The translations under genes and the position numbers were made by a program. 7,339 bases of DNA from Psychrobacter sp. (GTDB lineage: Bacteria; Pseudomonadota; Gammaproteobacteria; Pseudomonadales; Moraxellaceae), in assembly GCA_029264635.1 (NCBI GenBank), contig JARIAA010000156.1, positions 1-7,339 on the forward strand, written 5' to 3'. Of the stretch, positions 1-6,230 are shown one piece after another. Numbering within the stretch: position 1 is the first letter of the stretch; each line of letters starts with the position of its first letter. Below the pieces are notes generated by a model that saw only the letters and a program-made list of their open reading frames with translations, was not told where the DNA came from and did no database searches.

Positions 1-851
1 TTAAGAATAAAGATCGTCGGACCTACCGCAAATACAAACAGCATCAGCGCCTTCTCCAGTATCATGTTTAGGATAGAGAGTCTTTTTACCCCTTTATCCA
101 TCCCTGCCAGCACCGATATCAAAGCTAGCCCCGTAATCAGGACAATTGCAATCACTTGTACCGTTGTATTAACTGGAATGCTTGGCATAAGATAATTCAA
201 ACCAGTGTTTATCTGCGACACTGAAATACCAAGGCTGGTGGCCAAACCAAATAAAGTGCCTAAAATCGCGAACACATCAACCGCATGACCGATAGGCCCA
301 TAAATCTTATCACCTACTATAGGATATAAGGTTGAGCGCATCGATAAAGGCAGACCATGACGAAAAGCAAAATAGGCCAGTGTCAACGCCACTACCCCAT
401 TGATCGCCCAGATATGAAAGCCCCAATGGAAATAAGCAATCTACATCGCTTCTTTCGCCGCCGCTACCGTTTCGGGATCTGAGAGTGGCGGTGTCGCAAA
501 ATGGGTCACCGGCTCAGCTACCCCATAAAACAGCAAAGCAATCCCGTACCCTGCCGAAAACAACATCGAGAACCATTCAATGAAGTTATATTGCGCGGCG
601 CCATGATCCGGTCCTAGCTTAATAGCACCATAAGGCGAAAAGGCAAGCACCACAATAAACATCAAAAACAGTGCGGTCGCTAGCATATAAAACCAGCCGA
701 ACGTATCGGTAGTAAAGCTGAGGATTTGGGCAAATAGTCCACTAGCAGCTGCAGGATTAACAGAAGCACCAATCACCAATAAAATCATGACGATGGCTGT
801 CGGTACAAATACGGGCATCAAAATAGTAGAACGAAATTTTTTGCTCTTCAT
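1..851 (-). pseudogene. BCCT-family transporter gene, interrupted by an in-frame TAG and cut by the left window edge
   Basis: BCCT carriers are inner-membrane secondary transporters that take up quaternary ammonium compounds such as glycine betaine, choline or carnitine, usually for osmoprotection. The first 136 codons (851 to 444) give three hydrophobic segments (about residues 10-28, 52-70, 91-111). They carry the family's LGPD loop (79-82) and the glycine-rich stretch SAGYGIALLFYGVAEPV (99-115). A TAG follows at 441-443. I translated the same frame on to position 3. It stays open for 146 codons and gives unmistakable BCCT sequence, including FHWGFHIWAI just after the stop and AVDVFAILGTLFGLATSLG further on. 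One base change (for example CAG to TAG) would explain the break. About 283 codons of a family that is usually 500-700 residues are visible. The ATG at 849-851 has only a weak ribosome site. Family is certain; substrate is not. A sequencing error cannot be excluded. Confidence 0.88.
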
Positions 852-935
852 AGTAAGGTTCTTGTGTTATGACTTTTATAGTGATGAATTTTTAAAGACC
901 GCCAATACAAATATGAGAAATAAAGTCAGAGACAT

Positions 936-959
936 TTTTATCACGGTCACTTTTATCAC
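936..959. repeat. 9-bp direct repeat upstream of the BCCT gene
   Basis: TTTTATCAC occurs at 936-944 and again at 951-959 (GTGATAAAA read on the transporter's strand). The start-to-start spacing is 15 bp. It lies 85-108 bp upstream of the transporter's ATG. A weak candidate promoter for that gene is TTGGCG (900-905) and TATAAA (875-880) on the minus strand with a 19-bp gap. If that is right, the repeat would sit upstream of the -35 box, where an activator could bind. The repeat is seen directly; the regulatory role is a guess. Confidence 0.4.
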
Positions 960-991
960 AATTCTCTTTAAAACCCCAGATGAAACAGGCT

Positions 992-1025
992 CTTGTAACA
1001 TGAATTTAACGCTTGTTACATGAAT
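992..1025. promoter_or_regulatory. Paired 14-bp repeat, possible operator in the BCCT/HIT spacer
   Basis: CTTGTAACATGAAT (992-1005) and CTTGTTACATGAAT (1012-1025) differ at one base and start exactly 20 bp apart, about two helical turns. The core heptamers TGTAACA (994-1000) and TGTTACA (1014-1020) are also reverse complements, so the element is both a direct and an inverted repeat. That geometry suits a dimeric DNA-binding protein. It lies 141-174 bp upstream of the BCCT start codon, which is rather far for a simple repressor site. No regulator gene is present in the window, so the function is open. Confidence 0.35.
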
Positions 1026-1042
1026 ATTACTAAATCATGAAA

Positions 1043-1062
1043 AGGCAGCTTATGAGCCGCCT
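1043..1062 (-). terminator. Probable Rho-independent terminator of the HIT gene
   Basis: Read on the minus strand, AGGC and GCCT arms close a stem that continues after one mismatch with GGCT/AGCT-type pairs (one G-T pair), leaving a very small loop. The stem is followed by TTTT. It lies 72 bp past the stop codon of the HIT gene and is in the right orientation to end that transcript before the BCCT gene. The stem is short and carries a mismatch, so it may be only moderately efficient. Confidence 0.5.
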
Positions 1063-1133
1063 AATTGTACTTATTGAAAAGACTTTAAACTTAACACTCA
1101 ATTTACTTTACTACATTAGAAAATACGCTCATT

Positions 1134-1574
1134 TTATAAAGTAGAAATAATCGCTGCAAGCTGCTTGGCTGTATTGGCAAGCTCAGCGCTGTTTGCCTGT
1201 TTGGCAGCATGAATACCTAGCTCATGGATACTACCGGGTATCAGATGCACATGATAATGAAAGACACTCTGACCAGCCTGCGCACCATTGAGCTGCATCT
1301 GAATAATGCCCTCGCGCTCAAAGACTTGACGCTGTGCTTGCATGACTTTTTTAGACGTCATTAAAACGGCGGCGGCATATTCTGGCTCAAGGTCCAACAA
1401 ATCAACGGCTTTTTGCTTAGGAATGACCAATACATGACCCTTTGCTTGCGGCATAATATCCATAAAGGCGAGCGTTTTTTCATCCTCAAAGACTTTATGA
1501 TAGGGAATATCACCGTTTAGCATTTTGGCAAAGATATTAGTGTCGTCGTAGTTGGTTTGGTTATTATGGCTCAT
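1134..1574 (-). CDS. HIT-family (histidine triad) nucleotide hydrolase/transferase
   Basis: Small cytoplasmic HIT proteins of the Hint branch hydrolyse the P-N bond of purine nucleoside phosphoramidates, typically releasing AMP. The 146-residue product is close to the usual length of 110-150. The N-terminal part has the family pattern: NIFAKMLNGDIP (13-24), a VFEDE element (28-32), FMDI-P (37-41) and GHVLVIPK (46-53). The C-terminal part has LNG (95-97), GQSV (101-104) and the triad FHYHVH (105-110). By family knowledge His108, the middle histidine, is the nucleophile, with His106 and His110 supporting it. The usual histidine of the IPKxH element is replaced by Lys55. The ATG at 1572-1574 is preceded by AAGGA with an 8-base spacer, which supports this start. 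It is a single-gene unit, divergent from the 1827 gene. Physiological substrate is unknown for most bacterial members. Confidence 0.93.
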   Translation of the reverse strand: MSHNNQTNYDDTNIFAKMLNGDIPYHKVFEDEKTLAFMDIMPQAKGHVLVIPKQKAVDLLDLEPEYAAAVLMTSKKVMQAQRQVFEREGIIQMQLNGAQAGQSVFHYHVHLIPGSIHELGIHAAKQANSAELANTAKQLAAIISTL

Positions 1575-1594
1575 TATTTTATTCCTTAATTGGT

Positions 1595-1622
1595 TATCAG
1601 TAGTTGGCTATGAGTAGTTAGT
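1595..1622. repeat. 14-bp imperfect tandem repeat in the leader of the HIT gene
   Basis: Two adjoining units, TATCAGTAGTTGGC (1595-1608) and TATGAGTAGTTAGT (1609-1622), match at 11 of 14 positions. They lie 21-48 bp upstream of the HIT start codon. They would fall in its 5' leader if transcription starts from a weak extended -10 element (TGCTAAGAT on the minus strand, 1630-1638). They look like a local duplication that has drifted; no function can be assigned. Confidence 0.45.
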
Positions 1623-1826
1623 CAGAACTATCTTAGCAAATATAGTGGACGAAATATAAGCTGAGTACAAGTGGCTGAGAATTTATAACTATAAAATTGG
1701 ATCTCAGAAGGCGGCGATATAGATTGCGCTTTAATACAGTCAATCTGTAGGCGTAATGATTAATTTGTTGGCGAGCTTGGCACTTTAAATGTTATATTAA
1801 TCCTCTATTTTAATAACTCTATTTTT
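1623..1826. other. Rest of the divergent spacer between the HIT gene and the 1827 gene
   Basis: This stretch is AT-rich and has no credible open reading frame. It must hold promoters for both divergent genes, but none is strong. For the plus strand the best candidate is TTGGCG (1768-1773) and TATATT (1793-1798) with a 19-bp gap, giving a leader of about 20 bases. For the minus strand the best is the extended -10 at 1630-1638. AGATTG (1721-1726) and CAATCT (1741-1746) form a short inverted repeat with a 14-base loop, which may be chance. Confidence 0.3.
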
Positions 1827-2594
1827 ATGGATTTGACTGCCTTGCCGACTCAATTATTAGATCATACTGAGACTCATATAGAAGCCTCGAATGCTACAGA
1901 AGCGACTTTCTGTCATATTGATTCGCAACAGCCTGCTATCGACGATAGCACTCGCAAAACTATCGATCCCAATGCAATCATCTTGGCTGATGCATTGATC
2001 GATAAAACAATCAGCTGGCGTATTCATAACTGTAAAATCAGCGAAAAAATCATTACGCAGGATATGCCGCTGCCTTTTTTATATCATTACGACAGCTTGG
2101 ATGACAGTATCAAACAAACCTACCCGCTGACCCCCTTATTACTTGCCCAATTTAATACCTCAATGATGGCTGATGAGGCGGCGAAACTTATTGGTGTTGA
2201 TAAAGCCTTGATAACGAGCCCTTGGCATGTCAAGGTAATTGGCTCTTTAGTAGTATTTAGCGATGCACTGCAATTGGCCGTACGTCTGCATTGGACTAAT
2301 ACTAGCAAAGAGACGCAGCAGATTTATACGCAAGACGAAGCAGACGCGCTTACTACTGCCTTTAAAGATTGGCAGTTTTTCGGTCGTATCGATGTACTTT
2401 ATAAGAATACCAAACAAACCCTTGTTAGTATCGATGAGCAAGCTGAAAGCGATAAGCAGATACTGACCATTGATGCCAGCTCTGACTATCAATTTTTACC
2501 AGCCACTCATGCTTTAGTCATCATCGCCAAACTAGAAGCCGATAAAAACGAGCTGCCTTGGTTTGAGGCCGCTATTTTAGAGCGCCTTGCTTAA
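1827..2594 (+). CDS. Hypothetical protein of unknown function, 255 residues
   Basis: I do not recognise a family. The product is acidic and soluble-looking, with no signal peptide, no membrane segment and no metal-binding Cys/His cluster (only two cysteines). The first 40 residues are rich in Thr, Asp and Ala and look disordered. The rest alternates short hydrophobic strands (for example WHVKVIGSLVVF, roughly residues 132-143, and ATHALVIIAKLE near 226-237) with charged helices, suggesting a compact alpha/beta fold. The ATG at 1827 is the first possible start after a stop at 1761-1763; no ATG, GTG or TTG lies between. There is no clear ribosome site, which makes the start less certain. Codon use and composition resemble the neighbours, so it is probably a real native gene. 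It precedes ilvD by 178 bp in the same direction with no obvious terminator between, so read-through into ilvD is possible, but ilvD seems to have its own promoter. Confidence 0.75.
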   Translation: MDLTALPTQLLDHTETHIEASNATEATFCHIDSQQPAIDDSTRKTIDPNAIILADALIDKTISWRIHNCKISEKIITQDMPLPFLYHYDSLDDSIKQTYPLTPLLLAQFNTSMMADEAAKLIGVDKALITSPWHVKVIGSLVVFSDALQLAVRLHWTNTSKETQQIYTQDEADALTTAFKDWQFFGRIDVLYKNTKQTLVSIDEQAESDKQILTIDASSDYQFLPATHALVIIAKLEADKNELPWFEAAILERLA

Positions 2595-2693
2595 ATATTG
2601 ACCCTCAAGTTTTTATGCATCTCGGTTAATGGTTTTCAGTTACTCATATCTAATGGTATGGTAACGCCTTAGTATTATTCACTAGTACTCACT

Positions 2694-2722
2694 TTGCATA
2701 AAAAGCACACTATCACTATACA
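2694..2722 (+). promoter_or_regulatory. Probable sigma-70 promoter of ilvD
   Basis: A -35-like TTGCAT (2694-2699... starting at the second T of CTTTGCAT) and a -10-like TATACA (2717-2722) are separated by about 17 bp, the preferred spacing. Transcription would start near 2729, giving a leader of about 44 bases. The -35 is poor (three of six consensus bases) and the -10 matches four of six. CAGC-GGAT-GCTG at 2721-2732 forms a small inverted repeat over the presumed start point. The short leader has no branched-chain-codon leader peptide or attenuator hairpin pair, unlike the enterobacterial ilvGMEDA operon. Confidence 0.4.
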
Positions 2723-2772
2723 GCGGATGCTGCACGCATTTATAAATCTCGCTTATTTGTAAGGAACATCAC

Positions 2773-4683
2773 ATGGATTATCGCTCAAAAACTTCTACTG
2801 GCGGTCGCAATATGGCAGGTGCTCGTGCCCTATGGCGTGCGACGGGTATGACTGATGGCGACTTTGGCAAACCAATCATTGCGATTTCTAACTCTTTTAC
2901 GCAGTTTGTACCGGGTCATGTGCATCTAAAAGATCTTGGACAACTCGTGGCGCGCGAGATTGAAAAAGCGGGCGGCGTCGCAAAAGAGTTTAATACCATT
3001 GCCGTCGATGACGGTATTGCCATGGGTCATAGCGGTATGTTGTACTCGCTACCAAGTCGAGATCTCATTGCTGATTCGGTCGAATACATGGTCAATGCCC
3101 ACTGTGCTGATGCCTTAGTCTGTATTTCTAACTGCGATAAAATCACTCCTGGCATGCTAATGGCCGCAATGCGTCTAAACATCCCTGTCGTTTTTGTCTC
3201 TGGTGGCCCCATGGAAGCGGGTAAAGTCATCGCCAGCACTGTTGCTCACAGCCATAATAATGATGGCGGTAGCGACGCGCATGGCACCGATAGTAAAGGC
3301 AATGCGATTCGTAAGCTTGATTTGGTCGATGCGATGATGGATGCCGCTGATGATAGCATTAGCGACGAGGATGTCTTGGCGATTGAAAGCTCCGCCTGCC
3401 CAACTTGTGGCTCGTGCTCTGGGATGTTTACAGCCAACTCAATGAACTGTTTGACCGAAGCACTAGGATTATCCTTGCCTGGTAATGGCTCGCTACTTGC
3501 GACCCATTCGTTACGTCGTGATTTATTTTTAGAAGCGGGTCGCACAATTGTATCATTGGCTAAGCGCCGTTATGAGCAAGACGATGATTCGGTCTTACCA
3601 CGCTCTATCGCTACTAAAGCTGCGTTTGAAAATGCGATGAGTTTAGATATCGCGATGGGCGGCTCGACCAACACCATTTTGCATCTACTTGCTGCCGCTA
3701 ATGAAGCGGAAGTTGATTTTAAAATGGCAGATATTGACCGTTTAAGTCGTGGCGTACCGTGTTTGTCTAAAGTTGCGCCTGCCTCGCAAAAATATCATAT
3801 GGAAGACGTCCACCGTGCTGGCGGCGTGATGGCACTGCTCGCCGAGCTTGATCGTGCAGGACTACTGACCACTGATATACCAACCATCCATAGTGCTACG
3901 ATGAAAGAGGCTATCGATAAATGGGATATTATGAATCCTGATAATACTGAGGCACGTGCGCGCTATATTGCCGCTCCTGGTGGCGTACGTACGACTCAGG
4001 CATTCTCACAGTCAAAAGAGTGGCCAAACCTCGACGTCAACCGTGAGTCAGGCTGTATCCGTAGCGCTAAGCACGCCTATTCAAAAGATGGTGGCCTTGC
4101 GGTACTATATGGCAACATCGCTGAGCGCGGCTGCGTGGTCAAAACCGCTGGCGTCGATGAAAGTATCTTAGTCTTTACAGGGCGCGCCCGTATTTTTGAA
4201 TCGCAAGATGATGCCGTAGCCGCCGTACTTAATGATCAAATTGTGGCAGGTGATGTGGTTATTATCCGCTATGAAGGGCCAAAAGGTGGTCCTGGGATGC
4301 AAGAGATGCTCTATCCTACCACTTATCTTAAGTCTAAATGCTTGGGTAAACAGTGTGCACTGCTCACAGATGGGCGTTTTTCTGGGGGGACATCAGGATT
4401 ATCCATTGGTCATGCCAGCCCTGAAGCGGCTGAAGGTGGCGCGATTGGCTTGGTAGAAGAAGGCGATACCATTCATATCGACATCCCAAACCGTACTATC
4501 AATATGCAGGTCAGCGATGCCGATCTTGCCGCTCGCCGCGAAGCCATGGAAGCGCGCGATCGCGATGCATGGAAGCCTGTAAGCCGTGAGCGTCACGTCT
4601 CTCCAGCCCTACGCGCTTATGCAGCAATGACCACCAGCGCGGATACGGGTGCGGTCCGTGATGTCAGTCAAGTTGAGCGTTGA
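2773..4683 (+). CDS. ilvD: Dihydroxy-acid dehydratase
   Basis: This enzyme (EC 4.2.1.9) dehydrates 2,3-dihydroxy-isovalerate and 2,3-dihydroxy-3-methylvalerate to the 2-oxo acids that become valine, isoleucine, leucine and pantothenate. The 636-residue product matches the IlvD/Edd family over its whole length and is very close to the E. coli enzyme. Visible sites, by alignment from memory to E. coli IlvD, are Mg2+ ligands Asp80, Asp122, Lys123 and Glu511, Fe-S ligands Cys121 (ISNCDK) and Cys215 (CPTCGSCSG, 209-217), and catalytic Ser537 (DGRFSGGTSG). The first cysteine of the plant/mycobacterial [2Fe-2S] type is absent (NSFTQFVPGHVHL, 40-52), so this is the E. coli-like, oxygen-sensitive [4Fe-4S] type. 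It is 20 residues longer than E. coli IlvD (616) because of a Gly/His/Asp-rich insertion at about 157-179. AAGGA seven bases before the ATG fixes the start. It is monocistronic or co-transcribed at most with the upstream gene, and ends in a strong terminator. Confidence 0.98.
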   Translation: MDYRSKTSTGGRNMAGARALWRATGMTDGDFGKPIIAISNSFTQFVPGHVHLKDLGQLVAREIEKAGGVAKEFNTIAVDDGIAMGHSGMLYSLPSRDLIADSVEYMVNAHCADALVCISNCDKITPGMLMAAMRLNIPVVFVSGGPMEAGKVIASTVAHSHNNDGGSDAHGTDSKGNAIRKLDLVDAMMDAADDSISDEDVLAIESSACPTCGSCSGMFTANSMNCLTEALGLSLPGNGSLLATHSLRRDLFLEAGRTIVSLAKRRYEQDDDSVLPRSIATKAAFENAMSLDIAMGGSTNTILHLLAAANEAEVDFKMADIDRLSRGVPCLSKVAPASQKYHMEDVHRAGGVMALLAELDRAGLLTTDIPTIHSATMKEAIDKWDIMNPDNTEARARYIAAPGGVRTTQAFSQSKEWPNLDVNRESGCIRSAKHAYSKDGGLAVLYGNIAERGCVVKTAGVDESILVFTGRARIFESQDDAVAAVLNDQIVAGDVVIIRYEGPKGGPGMQEMLYPTTYLKSKCLGKQCALLTDGRFSGGTSGLSIGHASPEAAEGGAIGLVEEGDTIHIDIPNRTINMQVSDADLAARREAMEARDRDAWKPVSRERHVSPALRAYAAMTTSADTGAVRDVSQVER

Positions 4684-4726
4684 TGATTCATGACTTAATC
4701 TTATAGTTTTAGATTTTACTCTTAAA

Positions 4727-4752
4727 CAAAGCCAGCATCTATGCTGGCTTTG
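4727..4752 (+). terminator. Rho-independent terminator after ilvD
   Basis: A perfect 12-bp stem with arms CAAAGCCAGCAT and ATGCTGGCTTTG and a two-base CT gap (in practice a four-base loop) begins 44 bp past the ilvD stop. The GC-rich core is flanked by A's on the left and T's on the right, so part of the T tract lies within the stem. This is the clearest terminator in the window and separates ilvD from the antiporter gene. Confidence 0.82.
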
Positions 4753-4845
4753 TCATATCAAAAAACACTAAAAAACAACGCACCACGCACTTTGATAACG
4801 TTTTTTTGCGGAATTAATTTTTATTTAGCTTCATCATAGGTAGCT

Positions 4846-4875
4846 TTTACGCTTTTTGAGCCAACTTCCTATAAA
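4846..4875 (+). promoter_or_regulatory. Probable sigma-70 promoter of the antiporter gene
   Basis: TTTACG (4846-4851, four of six -35 consensus bases) and TATAAA (4870-4875, five of six -10 bases) are 18 bp apart. Transcription would start near 4882, leaving a leader of about 17 bases before the ATG at 4899. The rest of the spacer after the ilvD terminator is AT-rich and shows nothing else convincing. No Na+- or pH-responsive element can be recognised by eye. Confidence 0.42.
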
Positions 4876-4898
4876 AACTATTAAAGTACGCAAATCTT

Positions 4899-6149
4899 AT
4901 GCTTGAGAATTACAATTTACTGTTATTAAGTAGCGGTGTGACATTTTTACTTGGGGCGTTGTTTCCGCTCTTATTCAAACGCGCTCCTATCTCTTTGCCA
5001 ATGATCCAAATAAGCTTTGGCATAATGCTGGGCTATTGGTGGACCAGTTTGATATTTTTACGACCATTAGATGATGGCTTAATCATTGAAAAACTTACTG
5101 AAATTTTAGTACTTATATCGTTAGTTAGTGCTGGTATCAAAATCGATACGCCTTTTTCTTGGAAGTTGTGGCGACCTACTGCGCGCCTACTACTTATCAC
5201 GATGCCAGTTTGTATTTTTGCTATGGCAGTTTTAGGTTACTATACTTTTAGTCTGAGTCTAGGAGCGGCTGTGCTGCTTGGGGCGATGCTTGCTCCGACA
5301 GATCCAGTCTTGGCAGCTAGTGTTCAAGTAGGTCCGCCTAACACGGGCGGTGAAGACACTACACGTTTGACCCTGACCTCAGAGGCAGGACTCAACGACG
5401 GCTTGGCTTTTCCTTTTGTTTATTTGGCGATTAAAATTGCAGAAGCGCATAGCGAAGGTAATCGTTTCACAGGTGAGATGCTCTGGTCATGGTTTACCCA
5501 TGATGTATTATGGCAAATTGGCGCAGGCGTCGTCGTAGGCATAGTCGTCGGTAAGCTATTGGCTAAGGTAGTTTTTTCTCAACGCGCCTGTGAGACTACT
5601 ATTTCTCAGGGCTATCTTGTGGTTGCCCTTACTTTGATTACTTATGGGGTGGCTGAATATATTAATAGTTATGGTTTTATTGCCGTCTTTGTCGCCGCCT
5701 TTGTCTTTCGTCGTTCTGAATTTAACCATGATTACCATCAAAAGCTCCATAACTTCGCAGAACAAACAGAGGGTCTGATGATGTCATTTATGATTGTGAC
5801 CCTCGGTATACTACTTGGACAAGAGCTGCAAATAGGCATTGAGATACCGTGGCAGGTGTATATGGTGAGCGTCATTTTTTTATTACTGATACGTCCAATT
5901 GGTGGTCTCATTGCTTTATCAGGCTTAAATATGCATCGCACTGAAAAATATGCGATCTCTGCACTGGGTATTCGCGGTATTGGTACGTTGTATTATTTGT
6001 CTTATGCCATTAACCAAGGCTATTTTGATGACGATGACGCTACTAAATTATGGATTGTGGCATCTATTATTATTTTAGTGTCTATCTTTGTTCACGGTAT
6101 AAGTGCCCCATGGCTATTAAACATGACGCCAGATAAATCAGACAAATAA
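4899..6149 (+). CDS. CPA1-family cation/proton (probably Na+/H+) antiporter
   Basis: The 416-residue inner-membrane protein has about 12-13 hydrophobic segments and almost no extramembrane tail. Such carriers expel Na+ (or Li+/K+) in exchange for H+ and help with salt and pH balance. Two family signatures are visible. APTDPVLAA (132-140) has the core Thr134-Asp135. SEAGLNDG (161-168) has Glu162 and the Asn166-Asp167 pair that marks electroneutral CPA1 exchangers, matching in spacing Glu154/Asn158/Asp159 of archaeal NhaP. Arg359 in GIRGIGTLYYLSYA (357-370) fits the conserved core arginine, and VHGISAPWL (398-406) is a usual C-terminal element. The ATG at 4899 is the first start after a stop at 4872-4874, but its ribosome site is weak. 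It is a single gene, with its own promoter and terminator, convergent with the serine hydrolase gene. Ion specificity cannot be read from sequence. Confidence 0.92.
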   Translation: MLENYNLLLLSSGVTFLLGALFPLLFKRAPISLPMIQISFGIMLGYWWTSLIFLRPLDDGLIIEKLTEILVLISLVSAGIKIDTPFSWKLWRPTARLLLITMPVCIFAMAVLGYYTFSLSLGAAVLLGAMLAPTDPVLAASVQVGPPNTGGEDTTRLTLTSEAGLNDGLAFPFVYLAIKIAEAHSEGNRFTGEMLWSWFTHDVLWQIGAGVVVGIVVGKLLAKVVFSQRACETTISQGYLVVALTLITYGVAEYINSYGFIAVFVAAFVFRRSEFNHDYHQKLHNFAEQTEGLMMSFMIVTLGILLGQELQIGIEIPWQVYMVSVIFLLLIRPIGGLIALSGLNMHRTEKYAISALGIRGIGTLYYLSYAINQGYFDDDDATKLWIVASIIILVSIFVHGISAPWLLNMTPDKSDK

Positions 6150-6187
6150 TATCCCTATTCTTAGTTCTTTGGACTATCAGATTGCTA

Positions 6188-6213
6188 GGGGTCAACTTTG
6201 ATACGTTGACCCC
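6188..6213 (+). terminator. Rho-independent terminator after the antiporter gene
   Basis: GGGGTCAAC (6188-6196) and GTTGACCCC (6205-6213) form a perfect 9-bp stem with an 8-base loop, followed by CCTTTAAAT. It lies 38 bp past the antiporter stop. On the plus strand the downstream T run is short but present. On the minus strand, where the convergent hydrolase gene ends at 6231, the stem is followed by TAGC rather than T's, so it would be a poor terminator in that direction, although it could still stall converging transcripts. Confidence 0.7.
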
Positions 6214-6230
6214 CTTTAAATAAGGCCATT

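Noticed and set aside
1..341. A separate downstream gene restarting after the amber codon (ATG at 339-341 or GTG at 390-392, minus strand)
   Set aside because: Neither start has a ribosome site, and translation from either would begin inside or after the conserved aromatic helix, so this is the remainder of the same broken gene.
441..443. Amber codon recoded as an amino acid genome-wide
   Set aside because: Another gene in the window (stop at 6231-6233) uses TAG as its natural end, and there is no recoding structure apparent after the stop.
787..1023. 78-codon plus-strand open frame overlapping the start of the BCCT gene
   Set aside because: It has no ribosome site, a composition typical of spacer DNA, and its first part is the antisense of conserved BCCT sequence.
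1721..1746. Inverted repeat AGATTG/CAATCT as a regulatory hairpin
   Set aside because: Only six base pairs with a 14-base loop in AT-rich DNA; easily expected by chance.
2595..2772. Leader-peptide attenuator or T-box before ilvD
   Set aside because: No short reading frame rich in Ile/Leu/Val codons and no competing hairpins or terminator are visible in the leader.
3027..3545. Minus-strand open frames of 70 and 99 codons inside ilvD
   Set aside because: They are shadows of a highly conserved gene on the other strand, with no start signals or recognisable protein sequence.
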